Assembly (NCBI RefSeq): GCF_029227915.1
Contig: NC_079880.1
Coordinates: forward strand, 27,089,501 to 27,153,500
Length of the DNA stretch: 64,000 bases
Reading direction: 5' to 3'
Origin: Hydractinia symbiolongicarpus
Lineage: Eukaryota; Cnidaria; Hydrozoa; Anthoathecata; Hydractiniidae
Shown: in pieces, positions 1-11,453 of the stretch
How positions within the stretch are numbered: position 1 is the first letter of the stretch
How the letters are laid out: each line of letters starts with the position of its first letter
Position numbers and translations under genes: made by a program
Notes under the pieces: model-generated
Database searches by the model: none
Seen by the model: only the letters and a program-made list of their open reading frames with translations
What the model was told of the DNA's origin: nothing

Positions 1-213
1 CAGTGTAATCGCTGAGTTCCCGCAATCATTTCATATTAAAAATAATGTTACTTCTTGGAGTCCAATTGTCTCATTTATCAGATTTATCAGGTCACAGTCC
101 AAAGTTAGTTTAATTAAGTCCCATCGTCAATCGTTTCACTGTTAAAAGCGATGCAACCTAGTAATATCAGAAAAATATCGCTAAATACATGTTGATACGA
201 ATAGATGACCCAA

Positions 214-231
214 CCGTTGTAACTCAAACGG
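214..231. repeat. Conserved inverted repeat CCGTT-8-AACGG in each monomer
   Basis: CCGTT (214-218) and AACGG (227-231) are reverse complements separated by GTAACTCA. The same dyad is found in most monomers; B-associated copies have GTATCTCA in the loop, and some carry AAAGG or AACGC instead of AACGG on the right arm, for example near 39,950 and 38,456. It sits just 3' of the most uniform stretch of the monomer. A dyad at a fixed phase could be a binding site for a satellite-binding protein, but that is inference. Confidence 0.6.
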
Positions 232-357
232 ACTGACACCGTTAGAAAGTCAGTGAGATGTAGTTTTTGAAACTGTCGCCCTTTTTTCAGCACGCCATAA
301 CGGCTAGGATTGGTCCCACAGTAAAGAATGACTTATTTATCTAAATTTTTAAATGAT

Positions 358-372
358 GCGCTACCACAGCGC
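358..372. repeat. Inverted repeat GCGCT-5-AGCGC at the anchor (A form)
   Basis: GCGCT ACCAC AGCGC has perfect 5-bp arms and a 5-base loop. It is present in most A-form monomers. In many it is GAAGCGCTTCCACAGCGC, which adds a 10-bp perfect palindrome GAAGCGCTTC (for example 22,533-22,542). In B-form monomers the right arm is replaced by AGAGC and the dyad is lost. Several of the HOR breakpoints in this window fall just upstream of or inside this motif. Confidence 0.7.
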
Positions 373-1490
373 CCAGTGTAATCGCTGAGTTCCGGCAATC
401 ATTTCAAATTAAGAAGAATGTTACTTCTTGGAGTCTAATTGTCTCATTTATCTCATTTATCAGGTCACAGTCCAAAGTTAGTTTAATTAAGTCCCACCGT
501 CAATCGTTTCACTGTTAAAAGCGATGCAACATGTTAATATCAGAAAAATATCGCTAAGTACATGTTGCACGAATATGTGACGCAACCTTTGTAACTCAAA
601 CGGACTGACACCGTTAGAAAGTCAGTGAGATGTAGTTTTGAAACTGTCGCTCTTTCTTCAGCGCGCGATAACGGTTTTCATTGGTCCCACAGTAAAAAAT
701 GACTTATTTACTTAAATTTTTAAATGAAGCGCTACCACAGCGCCCAGTGTAATCGCTGAGATCCGAGAATCATGTCAAATTAAGAAGAATGTTATTTCTT
801 GGAGTCCAGTTGGCTCCCTTATCAGATTTATAAGGTCACAGTCCAAAGTTACTTCAATTAAGTTGCAGAGTCAATCGTTTCACTTTTAAAAGCGACATAA
901 CTTAGTAATATCGGAAAGATATCACTAAATACATGTTGGTACGAATATGGGACGCAACCGTTGTAACTCAAACGGACTGATACCGTTAGAACCTCAGTGA
1001 GATGTATTTTTTGAAACTGTCGCCCTTTCTTCATCACGCGATAACGGGTAGGATTGGTCCCACAGTAAAGAATGACTTATTTATCTAAATTATAAAATGC
1101 AGCGCTACCACAGCGCCAGTGTAATCGCTGAGTTCCCGCAATCATTTCATATTAAAAATAATGTTACTTCTTGGAGTCCAATTGTCTCATTTATCAGATT
1201 TATCAGGTCACAGTCCAAAGTTAGTTTAATTAAGTCCCACCGTCAATCGTTTCAGTGTTAAAAGCGATGCAACCTAGTTATATCAGAAAAATATCGCTAA
1301 ATACATGTTGATACGAATAGATGACCCAACCGTTGTAACTCAAACGGACTGGCACCGTTAGAAAGTCAGTGAGATGTAGTTTTTGAAACTGTTGCTATTT
1401 CTTTAGCGCACAATAACGGCTAGGATTGGTCCTACAGTAAAGAATGACTTTTTTATTTGAATATTTAATTGAAACGCTACCACAGCGTCC

Positions 1491-2608
1491 AGTGCAATGG
1501 CTGACTTCCAGCAATCATGTCAAATTAAGAAGAATGTTATTTCTTGTAGTCACACGGGCTCATTTATCACATTTATAAGGACACAGTCTAAAGTTAGTTC
1601 AGATAAATACCACAGTCAATCGTTTCACTGTTAAAAGCGATGCAACCTAGTATTATCAGAAAAATATCGCTAAGTACATGTTGGTACGAATATGTGACCC
1701 AACCGTTGTAACTCAAACGGACTGACACCGTTATAAAGTCAGTGAGATGTAGTTTTTGAAACTGTCGCTCTTTCTTCAGCACGCGATAATGGCTAGGATT
1801 GGTCCCACAGTAAAAAATGACTTATGTATCAAAATTTTTAAATGAAGCGCTACCACAACGCCTATGGTAATCGCTGAGTTCCGGCAATCATGTCAAATTA
1901 AGAAGAATGTTATTTTTTGGAGTCCAATTAGCTCATTTATCACATTTATCAGCTCAGGGTCCAAAGTTAGTTCAATTATGTCCCACCGTCAATCGTTTCA
2001 CTGTTAAAAGCGATGCAACCAAGTAATATCGAAAAATATCCCTAAATACATGTTGGTACGAACATGTGACGCAACCGTTGTAACTCAAACGGACTGATAC
2101 CGCTAGAAAGTCATTGAAATGTAGTTTTTGAAACTGTCTCTATTTCTTCAGCGCGCAATAACGGTTTTCATTGGTCCCACAGTAAAAATTGACTTATTTA
2201 CTTAAATTTTTAAATGAAGCGCTACCACAGCGTTCAGTGTAATCGCTGAGTTCCGGGAATCATGTCAAATTAAGAAGAATGTTATTTCTTGGAGTCCAAT
2301 TGGCTCATTTATTACATTAATAAGGTCACAGTCCAGAATCAGTTCAATTAAATCCCAGAGTCAATCGTTTCCCTGTTAAAAGCGATACAACCTAATAATA
2401 TCAGAAAAAAATCTCTATCTACATGTTGGTACGAACATGTGACGCAACCGTTGTAACTCAAACGGACTGATACCGGGAGAAAGTAATTGAAATGTAGTTT
2501 TTGAAGAGGTCTCTATTTTTTCAGCGCGAACTAACAGCTGGGATTGGTCCCACAGTAAAAAATGACTTATTTAACTTAATTTTTAAATAAAACGCTACCA
2601 CAGCGTCC
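1491..2608. repeat. 3-mer HOR of 1,118 bp, copy 1
   Basis: Three monomers (anchors 1491, 1864, 2236) repeated at offset 1,118. Marks of the unit are GTCCAGTGCAATGGCTGAC at the first anchor, CTATGGTAATCGC at the second, and CAGATAAATACCACAGTC in the first monomer. Identity with the next copy is high but clearly lower than for the recent repeats further right. Confidence 0.85.
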
Positions 2609-3726
2609 AGTGCAATGGCTGACTTCCAGCAATTATGCCAAATTAAGAAGAATGTTACTTCTTGTAGTCAAACGGGCTCATTTATCACATTTATAAGGAC
2701 ACAGTCTAAAGTTAGTTCAGATAAATACCACAGTCAATCTTTTCACTGTTAAAAGCGATGCAACCTAGTATTATCAGAAAAATATCGCTAAGTACATGTT
2801 AGTACGAATATGTGACCCAACCGTTGTAACTCAAACGGACTGACACCATTATAAAGTCAGTGAGATGTAGTTTTTGTCGCTGTCGCTCTTTCTTCAGCAC
2901 GCGATAATGGCTAGGATTGGTCCCACAGTAAAAAATGACTTATGTATCTATATTTTTAAATGAAGCGCTACCACAACGCCTATGGTAATCGCTGAGTTCC
3001 GGCAATCATGTCAAATTAAGAAGAATGTTATTTCTTGCAGTTCAATTAGCTCATTTATCACATTTATCAGCTCAGGGTCCAAAGTTAGTTCAATTAAGTC
3101 CCACCGTTAATCGTTTCACTGTTAAAAGCGATGCAACCAAGTAATATCGAAAAATATCGCTAAATACATGTTGGTACGAATATGTGACGCAACCGTTGTA
3201 ACTCAAACGGACTGATACCGCTAGAAAGTCATTGAAATGTAGTTTTTGAAACTGTCTCTATTTCTTCAGCGCGCAATAACGGTTTTCATTGGTCCCACAG
3301 TAAAAAAGGACTTATTTACTTAAATTTTTAAATGAAGCGCTACCACAGCGCCCACTGTAATCGCTGAGTTCCGGGAATCATGTCAAATTAAGAAGAATGT
3401 TATTTCTTGGAGTCCAGTTGGCTCCCTTATCAGATTTATAAGGTCACAGTCCAAAGTTACTTCAATTAAGTTCCAGAATCAATCGTTTCACTGTTAAAAC
3501 CGACATTACTTAGTAATATCGGAAAGATATCACTAAATACATGTTGGTACGAATATGGGACGCAACCGTTGTAACTCAAACGGACTGATACCGTTAGAAC
3601 GTCAGTGAGATGTTTTTTTTGAAACTGTCGCCCTTTCTTCATCACGCGATAACGGGTAGGATTGGTCCCACAGTAAAGAATGACTTATTTATCTAAATTT
3701 TTAAATGATGCGCTACCACAGCGCCC
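2609..3726. repeat. 3-mer HOR of 1,118 bp, copy 2
   Basis: Anchors 2609, 2982 and 3354, each 1,118 bp after its partner in the preceding copy. The third monomer differs more: after its anchor it carries GGCTCCCTTATCAG, as in the monomer at 746, so exchange with an earlier copy is likely. Confidence 0.82.
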
Positions 3727-4099
3727 AGTGTAATCGCTGAGTTCCGGCAATCATTTCAAATTAAGAAGAATGTTACTTCTTGGAGTCCAATTGTCTCATT
3801 TATCTCATTTTTCAGGTCACAGTCCAAAGTTAGTTTAATTAAGTCCCACCGTCAATCGTTTCACTGTTAAAAGCGATGCAACCTAGTAATGTCAGAAAAA
3901 TATCGCTAAGTACATGTTGGTACGAATATGTGACCCAACCGTTGTAACTCAAACGGACTGACACCGTTAAAAAGTCAGTGAGATGTAGTTTTTGAAACTG
4001 TCGCTCTTTCTTCAGCACGGGAAAGTGGCTAGGATTGGTCCCACAGTAAAAAATGACTTATTCATCTAAATTCTTAAATGAAGCGCTACCACAACGCCC

Positions 4100-5964
4100 A
4101 TGGTAATCGCTGAATTCCGGCAATTATGTCAAATTAAGAGGAATGTTATTTCTTGTAGTCCAATTGGCTCACTTATCACATTTATAAGGTCACAGTCCAA
4201 AGTTAGTTCAATTAAGTTCAACAGTCAATCGTTTCACTGGTAAAAGCGATATAACTTAGTAATATCGGAAAGATATCACTAAATACATGTTGGTACGAAT
4301 ATGTGACGCAGCCGTTGTATCTCAAACGCATTGATACTGCCACGAAGTCAATGAGATGTAGTTTTTGAGAATGTCTCTATTTCTTCAGTGCGTGCTTACG
4401 GACAGGATTGGTCCCACAGTAAAGGAAGACTTATTTATCTAAACTTTCAAAAAAACCGATACCACAGAGCATAGTGTACTCGCTGAATCCAAGCAATCAT
4501 GTCGAATTAAGAAGAATGTTATTCCTTGGAGTCCAATTGGCTCATTTATCGCATTTATAAGGTCACAGTCCAGAATCAGTTCAATTAAGTCCCACAGTCA
4601 ATCGCTTCACTGTTAAAAGCGATACAACTTAGTAGTATCGGAAAAAAATCACTAAATACATGTTGGTACGAATATGTGACGCAACCGTTGTAACTCAAAC
4701 GGATTGATACCGCCACGAAGTCAATGAGATGTAGTTTTTGAAGCTGTCACCCTTTTTTCAAGACGCGATAACGGCTAGGATTGGTCCCACAGTAAAGAAT
4801 GACTTATTTATCTAAATTTTTAAATGAGGCGCTTCCAAAGCGCCAAGTGCAATCGCTGAGTTCCAACAATCATGTCAAAGTAAGAAAAATGTTATTTCTT
4901 TGAGTCCAGTTGGCTCACTTATCACATTTATAAGGTCACAGGCCAAAGTTAGTTCAATTAAGTCCCACAGTCAATCATTTCATTGTTAAAAGCAATATAA
5001 CTTAGTAATATCAGAAAAATGTCACTAAATACATGTTTGTACGAATATGTGACGCAGACGTTGTATCTCAAACGCATTGATACCGCCACGAAGTCAATGA
5101 GATGTAGTTTTTGAGAATGTCTCTATTTCTTCAGTGCGTGCTAACGGCCAGGTTTGGTCCCACAGTAAAAAAAGACTTATTTATCTAAACTTTCAAAAAA
5201 ACCGCTACCACAGAGCATAGTGTACTCCCTGAATCCAAGCAATCATGTCAAATTAAGAAGAATGTTATTCCTTGGAGTCCAATTGTCTCATTAATCGCAT
5301 TTATAAGGTCACAGTCCAGAATCAGTTCAATTAAGTCCCACAGTCAATCGCTTCACTGTTAAAAGCGATACAACTTAGTAATATCGGAAAAAAATCACTA
5401 AATACATGTTGGTACAAATATGTGACGCAACCGTTGTAACTCAAACGGACTGATACCGTTAGAACGTCAATGAAAGGTAGTTTTTGAAACTGTCTCTATT
5501 TCTTCAGGGCGCGATAACGGCTAGGATCGGTCCCTCAGTAAAAAATGACTTATTTATCTAAATTTTTAACTGAAGCGCTTCCACAACGCCCAGTGTAATC
5601 GCTCAGTTCCAACAATCATTTCAAATTAAGAAGAATGTTACTTCTTGGAGTCCAATTGTCTCATTTATCTCATTTATCAGGTCACAGTCCAAAGTTAGTT
5701 TAATTAAGTCCCACCGTCAATCGTTTCACTGTTAAAAGCGATGCAACCTAGTAATATCAGAAAAATATCGCTAAATACATGTTGATACGAATAGATGACC
5801 CAACCGTTGTAAGTCAAACGGACTGACACCGTTAGAAAGTCAGTGAGATGTAGTTTTTGAAACTGTCGCCCTTTCTTCAGCACGCCATAACGGCTAGGAT
5901 TGGTCCTACAGTAAAGAATGACTTATTTATCTAAATTTTTAAATGATGCGCTACCACAGCGCCC
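4100..5964. repeat. 5-mer HOR H1 (1,865 bp), copy 1
   Basis: Anchors 4100 (CCCATGGTAATCGC), 4473 (B), 4846 (CCAAGTGCAATCGC), 5219 (B) and 5592 (ACAACGCCCAGTGTAATCGCT). This order of five variants defines H1. The monomer before the CATGG anchor carries CAGCACGGGAAAGTGGC at about 4,013, a private mark found again near 6,251, 8,116, 62,018 and 63,884. The first B-form monomer of the window is the one at 4,473. Confidence 0.88.
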
Positions 5965-6337
5965 AGTGTAATCGCTGAGTTCCGGCAATCATTTCAAATT
6001 AAGAAGAATGTTACTTCTTGGAGTCCAATTGTCTCATTTATCTCATTTATCAGGTCACAGTCCAAAGTTAGTTTAATTAAGTCCCACCGTCAATCGTTTC
6101 ACTGTTAAAAGCGATGCAACCTAGTAATGTCAGAAAAATATCGCTAAGTACATGTTGGTACGAATATGTGACCCAACCGTTGTAACTCAAACGGACTGAC
6201 ACCGTTAAAAAGTCAGTGAGATGTAGTTTTTGAAACTGTCGCTCTTTCTTCAGCACGGGAAAGTGGCTAGGATTGGTCCCACAGTAAAAAATGACTTATT
6301 CATCTAAATTCTTAAATGAAGCGCTACCACAACGCCC
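5965..6337. repeat. Extra monomer between H1 copies 1 and 2
   Basis: This single A-form unit makes the spacing between H1 copies 1 and 2 six monomers (2,238 bp) instead of five (1,865 bp). The monomer just upstream of its anchor contains GATACGAATAGATGACCC, otherwise seen only near 203 and 1,312. The insertion therefore probably came by exchange with the leftmost subarray. Confidence 0.75.
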
Positions 6338-8202
6338 ATGGTAATCGCTGAGTTCCGGCAATCATGTCAAATTAAGAGGAATGTTATTTCTTGTAGTCCA
6401 ATTAGCTCACTTATCACATTTATCAGGTCACAGTCCAAAGTTAGTTCAATTAAGTTCAACAGTCAATCGTTTCACTGGTAAAAGCGATATAACTTAGTAA
6501 TATCGGAAAGACATCACTAAATACATGTTGGTACGAATATGTGACACAGCCGTTGTATCTCAAATGCATTGATACTGCCACGAAGTCAATGAGATTTAGT
6601 TTTTGAGAATGTCTCTATTTCTTCAGTGCGTGCTAACGGCCAGGTTTGGTCCCACAGTAAAAAAAGACTTATTTATCTAAACTTTTAAAAAAACCGATAC
6701 CACAGAGCATAGTGTACTCGCTGAATCCAAGCAATCATGTCGAATTAAGAAGAATGTTATTCCTTGGAGTCCAATTGGCTCATTTATCGCATTTATAAGG
6801 TCACAGTCCAGAATCAGTTCAATTAAGTCCCACAGTCAATCGCTTCACTGTTAAAAGCGATACAACTTAGTAGTATCGGAAAAAAATCACTAAATACATG
6901 TTGGTACGAATATGTGACGCAACCGTTGTAACTCAAACGGATTGATACCGCCACGAAGTCAATGAGATGTAGTTTTTGAAGCTGTCACCCTTTTTTCAAC
7001 ACGCGATAACGGCTAGGATTGGTCCCACAGTAAAGAATGACTTATTTATCTAAATTTTTAAATGAGGCGCTTCCAAAGCGCCAAGTGCAATCGCTGAGTT
7101 CCAACAATCATGTCAAAGTAAGAAAAATGTTATTTCTTTGAGTCCAGTTGGCTCACTTATCACATTTATAAGGTCACAGGACAAAGTTAGTTCAATTAAG
7201 TCCCACAGTCAATCATTTCATTGTTAAAAGCAATATAACTTAGTAATATCAGAAAAATGTCACTAAATACATGTTGGTACGAATATGTGACGCAGACGTT
7301 GTATCTCAAACGCATTGATACCGCCACGAAGTCAATGAGATGTAGTTTTTGAGAATGTCTCTATTTCTTCAGGGCGTGCTAACGGCCAGGTTTGGTCCCA
7401 CAGTAAAAAAAGACTTATTTATCTAAACTTTCAAAAAAACCGCTACCACAGAGCATAGTGTACTCCCTGAATCCAAGCAATCATGTCAAATTAAGAAGAA
7501 TGTTATTCCTTGGAGTCCAATTGTCTCATTAATCGCATTTATAAGGTCACAGTCCAGAATCAGTTCAATTAAGTCCCACAGTCAATCGCTTCACTGTTAA
7601 AAGCGATACAACTTAGTAATATCGGAAAAAAATCACTAAATACATGTTGGTACAAATATGTGACGCAACCGTTGTAACTCAAACGGACTGATACCGTTAG
7701 AACGTCAATGAAAGGTAGTTTTTGAAAATGTCTCTATTTCTTCAGGGTGCGATAACGGCTAGGATCGGTCCCTCAGTAAAAAATGACTTATTTATCTAAA
7801 TTTTTAACTGAAGCGCTTCCACAACGCCCAGTGTAATCGCTCAGTTCCAACAATCATTTCAAATTAAGAAGAATGTTACTTCTTGGAGTCCAATTGTCTC
7901 ATTTATCTCATTTATCAGGTCACAGTCCAAAGTTAGTTTAATTAAGTCCCACCGTCAATCGTTTCACTGTTAAAAGCGATGCAACCTAGTAATGTCAGAA
8001 AAATATCGCTAAGTACATGTTGGTACGAATATGTGACCCAACCGTTGTAACTCAAACGGACTGACACCGTTAAAAAGTCAGTGAGATGTAGTTTTTGAAA
8101 CTGTCGCTCTTTCTTCAGCACGGGAAAGTGGCTAGGATTGGTCCCACAGTAAAAAATGACTTATTCATCTAAATTCTTAAATGAAGCGCTACCACAACGC
8201 CC
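6338..8202. repeat. 5-mer HOR H1, copy 2
   Basis: Anchors 6338, 6711 (B), 7084, 7457 (B) and 7830, in the same order of variants as copy 1. Private marks such as CACGGGAAAGTGGC and TTTTTAACTGAAGCGC are retained. Spacing to copy 3 is 1,865 bp. Confidence 0.9.
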
Positions 8203-9665
8203 ATGGTAATCGCTGAGTTCCGGCAATCATGTCAAATTAAGAGGAATGTTATTTCTTGTAGTCCAATTGGCTCACTTATCACATTTATAAGGTCACAGTC
8301 CAAAGTTAGTTCAATTAAGTTCAACAGTCAATCGTTTCACTGGTAAAAGCGATATAACTTAGTAATATCGGAAAGATATCACTAAATACATGTTGGTACG
8401 AATATGTGACGCAGCCGTTGTATCTCAAATGCATTGATACTGCCACGAAGTCAATGAGATGTAGTTTTTGATAATGTCTCTATTTCTTCAGTGCGTGCTT
8501 ACGGACAGGATTGGTCCCACAGTAAAGGAAGACTTATTTATCTAAACTTTCAAAAAAACCGATACCACAGAGCATAGTGTACTCGCTGAATCCAAGCAAT
8601 CATGTCGAATTAAGAAGAATGTTATTCCTTGGAGTCCAATTGGCTCATTTATCGCATTTATGAGGTCACAGTCCAGAATCAGTTCAATTAAGTCCCACAG
8701 TCAATCGCTTCACTGTTAAAAGCGATACAACTTAGTAGTATCGGAAAAAAATCACTAAATACATGTTGGTACGAATATGTGACGCAACCGTTGTAACTCA
8801 AACGGATTGATACCGCCACGAAGTCAATGAGATGTAGTTTTTGAAGCTGTCACCCTTTTTTCAACACGCGATAACGGCTAGGATTGGTCCCACAGTAAAG
8901 AATGACTTATTTATCTAAATTTTTAAATGAGACGCTTCCAAAGCGCCAAGTGCAATCGCTGAGTTCCAACAATCATGTCAAAGTAAGAAAAATGTTATTT
9001 CTTTGAGTCCAGTTGGCTCACTTATCACATTTATAAGGTCACAGGCCAAAGTTAGTTCAATTAAGTCCCACAGTCAATCATTTCATTGTTAAAAGCAATA
9101 TAACTTAGTAATATCAGAAAAATGTCACTAAATACATGTTGGTACGAATATGTGACGCAGCCGTTGTATCTCAAACGCATTGATACCGCCACGAAGTCAA
9201 TGAGATGTAGTTTTTGAGAATGTCTCTATTTCTTCAGTGCGTGCTAACGGCCAGGTTTGGTCCCACAGTAAAAAAAAACTTATTTATCTAAACTTTCAAA
9301 AAAACCGCTACCACAGAGCATAGTGTACTCCCTGAATCCAAGCAATCATGTCAAATTAAGAAGAATGTTATTCCTTGGAGTCCAATTGTCTCATTAATCG
9401 CATTTATAAGGTCACAGTCCAGAATCAGTTCAATTAAGTCCCACAGTCAATCGCTTCACTGTTAAAAGCGATACAACTTAGTAATATCGGAAAAAAATCA
9501 CTAAATACATGTTGGTACAAATATGTGACGCAACCGTTGTAACTCAAACGGACTGATACCGTTAGAACGTCAATAAAAGGTAGTTTTTGAAACTGTTTCT
9601 ATTTCTTCAGGGCGCGATAACGGCTAGGATCGGTCCCTCAGTAAAAAATGACTTATTTATCTAAA
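8203..9665. repeat. 5-mer HOR H1, copy 3, 3' truncated
   Basis: Anchors 8203, 8576 (B), 8949 and 9322 (B). The sequence follows copy 2 through GGTCCCTCAGTAAAAAATG and then switches, at about 9,660-9,675, from the expected TTTTTAACTGAAGCGC to a B-form TTTTTTAAAAAAAGCGCTAC. The monomer spanning the switch is a chimera of an A-type 5' part and a B-type 3' part. The tail of this copy is also the head of the following 7-mer. Confidence 0.85.
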
Positions 9666-11453
9666 TTTTTTAAAAAAAGCGCTACCACAGAGCATAGTTT
9701 ACTCGCAGATTCAAAGCAATCATGTCGAATTAAGAAGAATGTTATACCTGGGAGTCCAACTGGCTCATTTATCGCATTTATAAGTTCACAGTCCAGAATC
9801 AGTTCAATTAAGTCCCACAGTCAATCGCTTCACTGTTAAAAGCGATACAACTTAGTAATATCGGAAAAAAATCACTAAATACATGTTGGTACGAATATGT
9901 GACGCAACTGTTGTAACTCAAACGGACTGATACCGTTAGAACGTCATTGAAAGGCAGTTTTTGAAACTGTCTCTATTTCTTCAGGGCGCGATAACGGCTA
10001 GGATTGTACCCACAGTAAAAAATGACTTATTTATCTAAATTTTTAACTGAAGCGCTTCCACAACGCCCAGTGTAATCGCTGAGTTCCAACAATCATGTCA
10101 AAGTAAGAAGAGTGTTATTTCTTGGAGTCCAGTTTTCTCACTTATCACATTTATAAGGTCACAGGCCAAAGTTAGTTCAATTAAGTCCCACAGTCATTCA
10201 TTTCATTGTTAAAAGCGATATAACTTAGTAATATCGGAAAAATGTCAGTAAATACATGTTGGTACGAATATGTGACGCAGCCGTTGTATCTCAAACGGAT
10301 TGATACCGCCACGAAATCAATGAGATTTAGTTTTTGAGAATGGCTCTATTTCTTCAGTGCGTGCTAACGGCCAGGATTGGTCCCACAGTAAAAAAAGACT
10401 GATTTATCTAAATTTTTAAAAAAAAGCGCTACCACAGAGCATAGTGTACTCGCTGAATTCCAGCAGTCATCTCGAATTAAGAAGAATGTTTTTCCTTGGA
10501 GTCCAATTAGCTCATTTATCGCATCTATAATGTCACAGTCCAGAATCAAATCAATTAAGTTGCACAGTCAATCGCTTCACTCTTAAAAGCGATGCAACCT
10601 AGTAATGTCAGAAAAATATCGCTAAGTACATGTTGGTACGAATATGTGACCCAACCGTTGTAAATCAAACGGACTGACACCGTTAGAAAGTCAGTGAGAT
10701 GTGGTTTATTGAAACTGTCGCCCTTTCTTCAGCACGCGATAACGGCTAGGATTGGTCCCACAGTAAAGAATGACTTATTTATCTAACTTTTTAAATGAAG
10801 CGCTACCACAGCGCCCAGTGTAATCGCTGAATTCCGGCAATCAATTCAAATTAAGAAGAATGTTACTTCTTGGAGTCCAATTGTCTCATTTATCACATTT
10901 ATCATGTTACAGTCCAAAGTTAGTTTAAATAAGTCCCACCGACAATCGTTTCACTGTTAAAAGCGATGCATCCTAGAAATATCAGAAAAATGTCAGTAAA
11001 TACATGTTGGTACGAATATGTGACGCAGCCGTTGTATCTCAAACGGAGTGATACCGCCACGAAATCAATGAGATTTAGTTTTTGAGAATGGCTCTATTTC
11101 TTCAGTGCGTGCTAACGGCCAGGATTGGTCCCACAGTAAAAAAAGACTGATTTATCTAAATTTTTAAAAAAAGCGCTACCACAGAGCATAGTGTACTCGC
11201 TGAATTCCAGCAGTCATCTCGAATTAAGAAGAATGTTTTTCCTTGGAGTCCAATTAGCTCATTTATCGCATCTATAATGTCACAGTCCAGAATCAGTTCA
11301 ATTAAGTCGCACAGTCAATCGCTTCACTCTTAAAAGCGATGCAACCTAGTAATGTCAGAAAAATATCGCTAAGTACATGTTGGTACGAATATGTAAGCCA
11401 ACCGTTGTAACTCAAACGGACTGACACCGTTAGAAAGTCATTGAAATGTAGTT
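8840..11453. repeat. 7-mer HOR H2 (2,614 bp), copy 1
   Basis: Anchors 8949, 9322, 9696, 10069, 10443, 10817 and 11190. All recur 2,614 bp downstream almost unchanged, including rare marks such as CATAGTTTACTCGC, GATTGTACCCACAG and GTGGTTTATTGAAAC. The first H1-derived part (to about 9,665) is included, so H2 arose from an array that already contained H1. The block 10,980-11,308 is closely related to 10,240-10,545 within the same unit, at two-monomer spacing. Confidence 0.9.

Larger units (their letters stand above)
1..373. repeat. Representative A-form monomer (first copy)
   Basis: Reference unit for the phase numbers used in this annotation, with base 1 the C of CAGTGTAATCGC. Approximate layout: 1-16 anchor; 54-63 GGAGTCCAAT; 94-103 AGTCCAAAGT; 112-123 AATTAAGTCCCA; 141-150 GTTAAAAGCG; 187-201 the ACATG...TACGAATA core; 214-231 CCGTT/AACGG inverted repeat; 298-307 TAACGGCTAG; 311-321 TGGTCCCACAG; 340-352 AT-rich patch; 358-372 GCGCT/AGCGC inverted repeat. 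GC is 132 of the first 360 bases (about 37%) and I count 15 CpG in the unit, so CpG is not depleted. The longest in-phase match is to the monomer at 1,118, which shares TTCATATTAAAAATAATG. Confidence 0.95.
1..4099. repeat. A-form-only zone, 11 monomers with 3-mer periodicity
   Basis: Anchors at 2, 375, 746, 1118, 1491, 1864, 2236, 2609, 2982, 3354 and 3727. None has the B-form AGAGCATAG sequence. The monomers at 2 and 1,118 share TTCATATTAAAAATAATG and GATACGAATAGATGACCC. The monomer at 746 resembles the one at 3,354 (GGCTCCCTTATCAGATTT, offset 2,608). The monomers at 375 and 3,727 resemble each other and the one at 5,965. The whole zone looks like an older or separate subarray joined to the mixed A/B array. 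Confidence 0.85.

Noticed and set aside
214-231. CCGTTGTA...AAACGGAC as a CENP-B box
   Set aside because: It loosely recalls CGTTGG...CGGG, but the required TTCG core and CGGG end are absent and the spacing is wrong. No claim of a CENP-B site is made.
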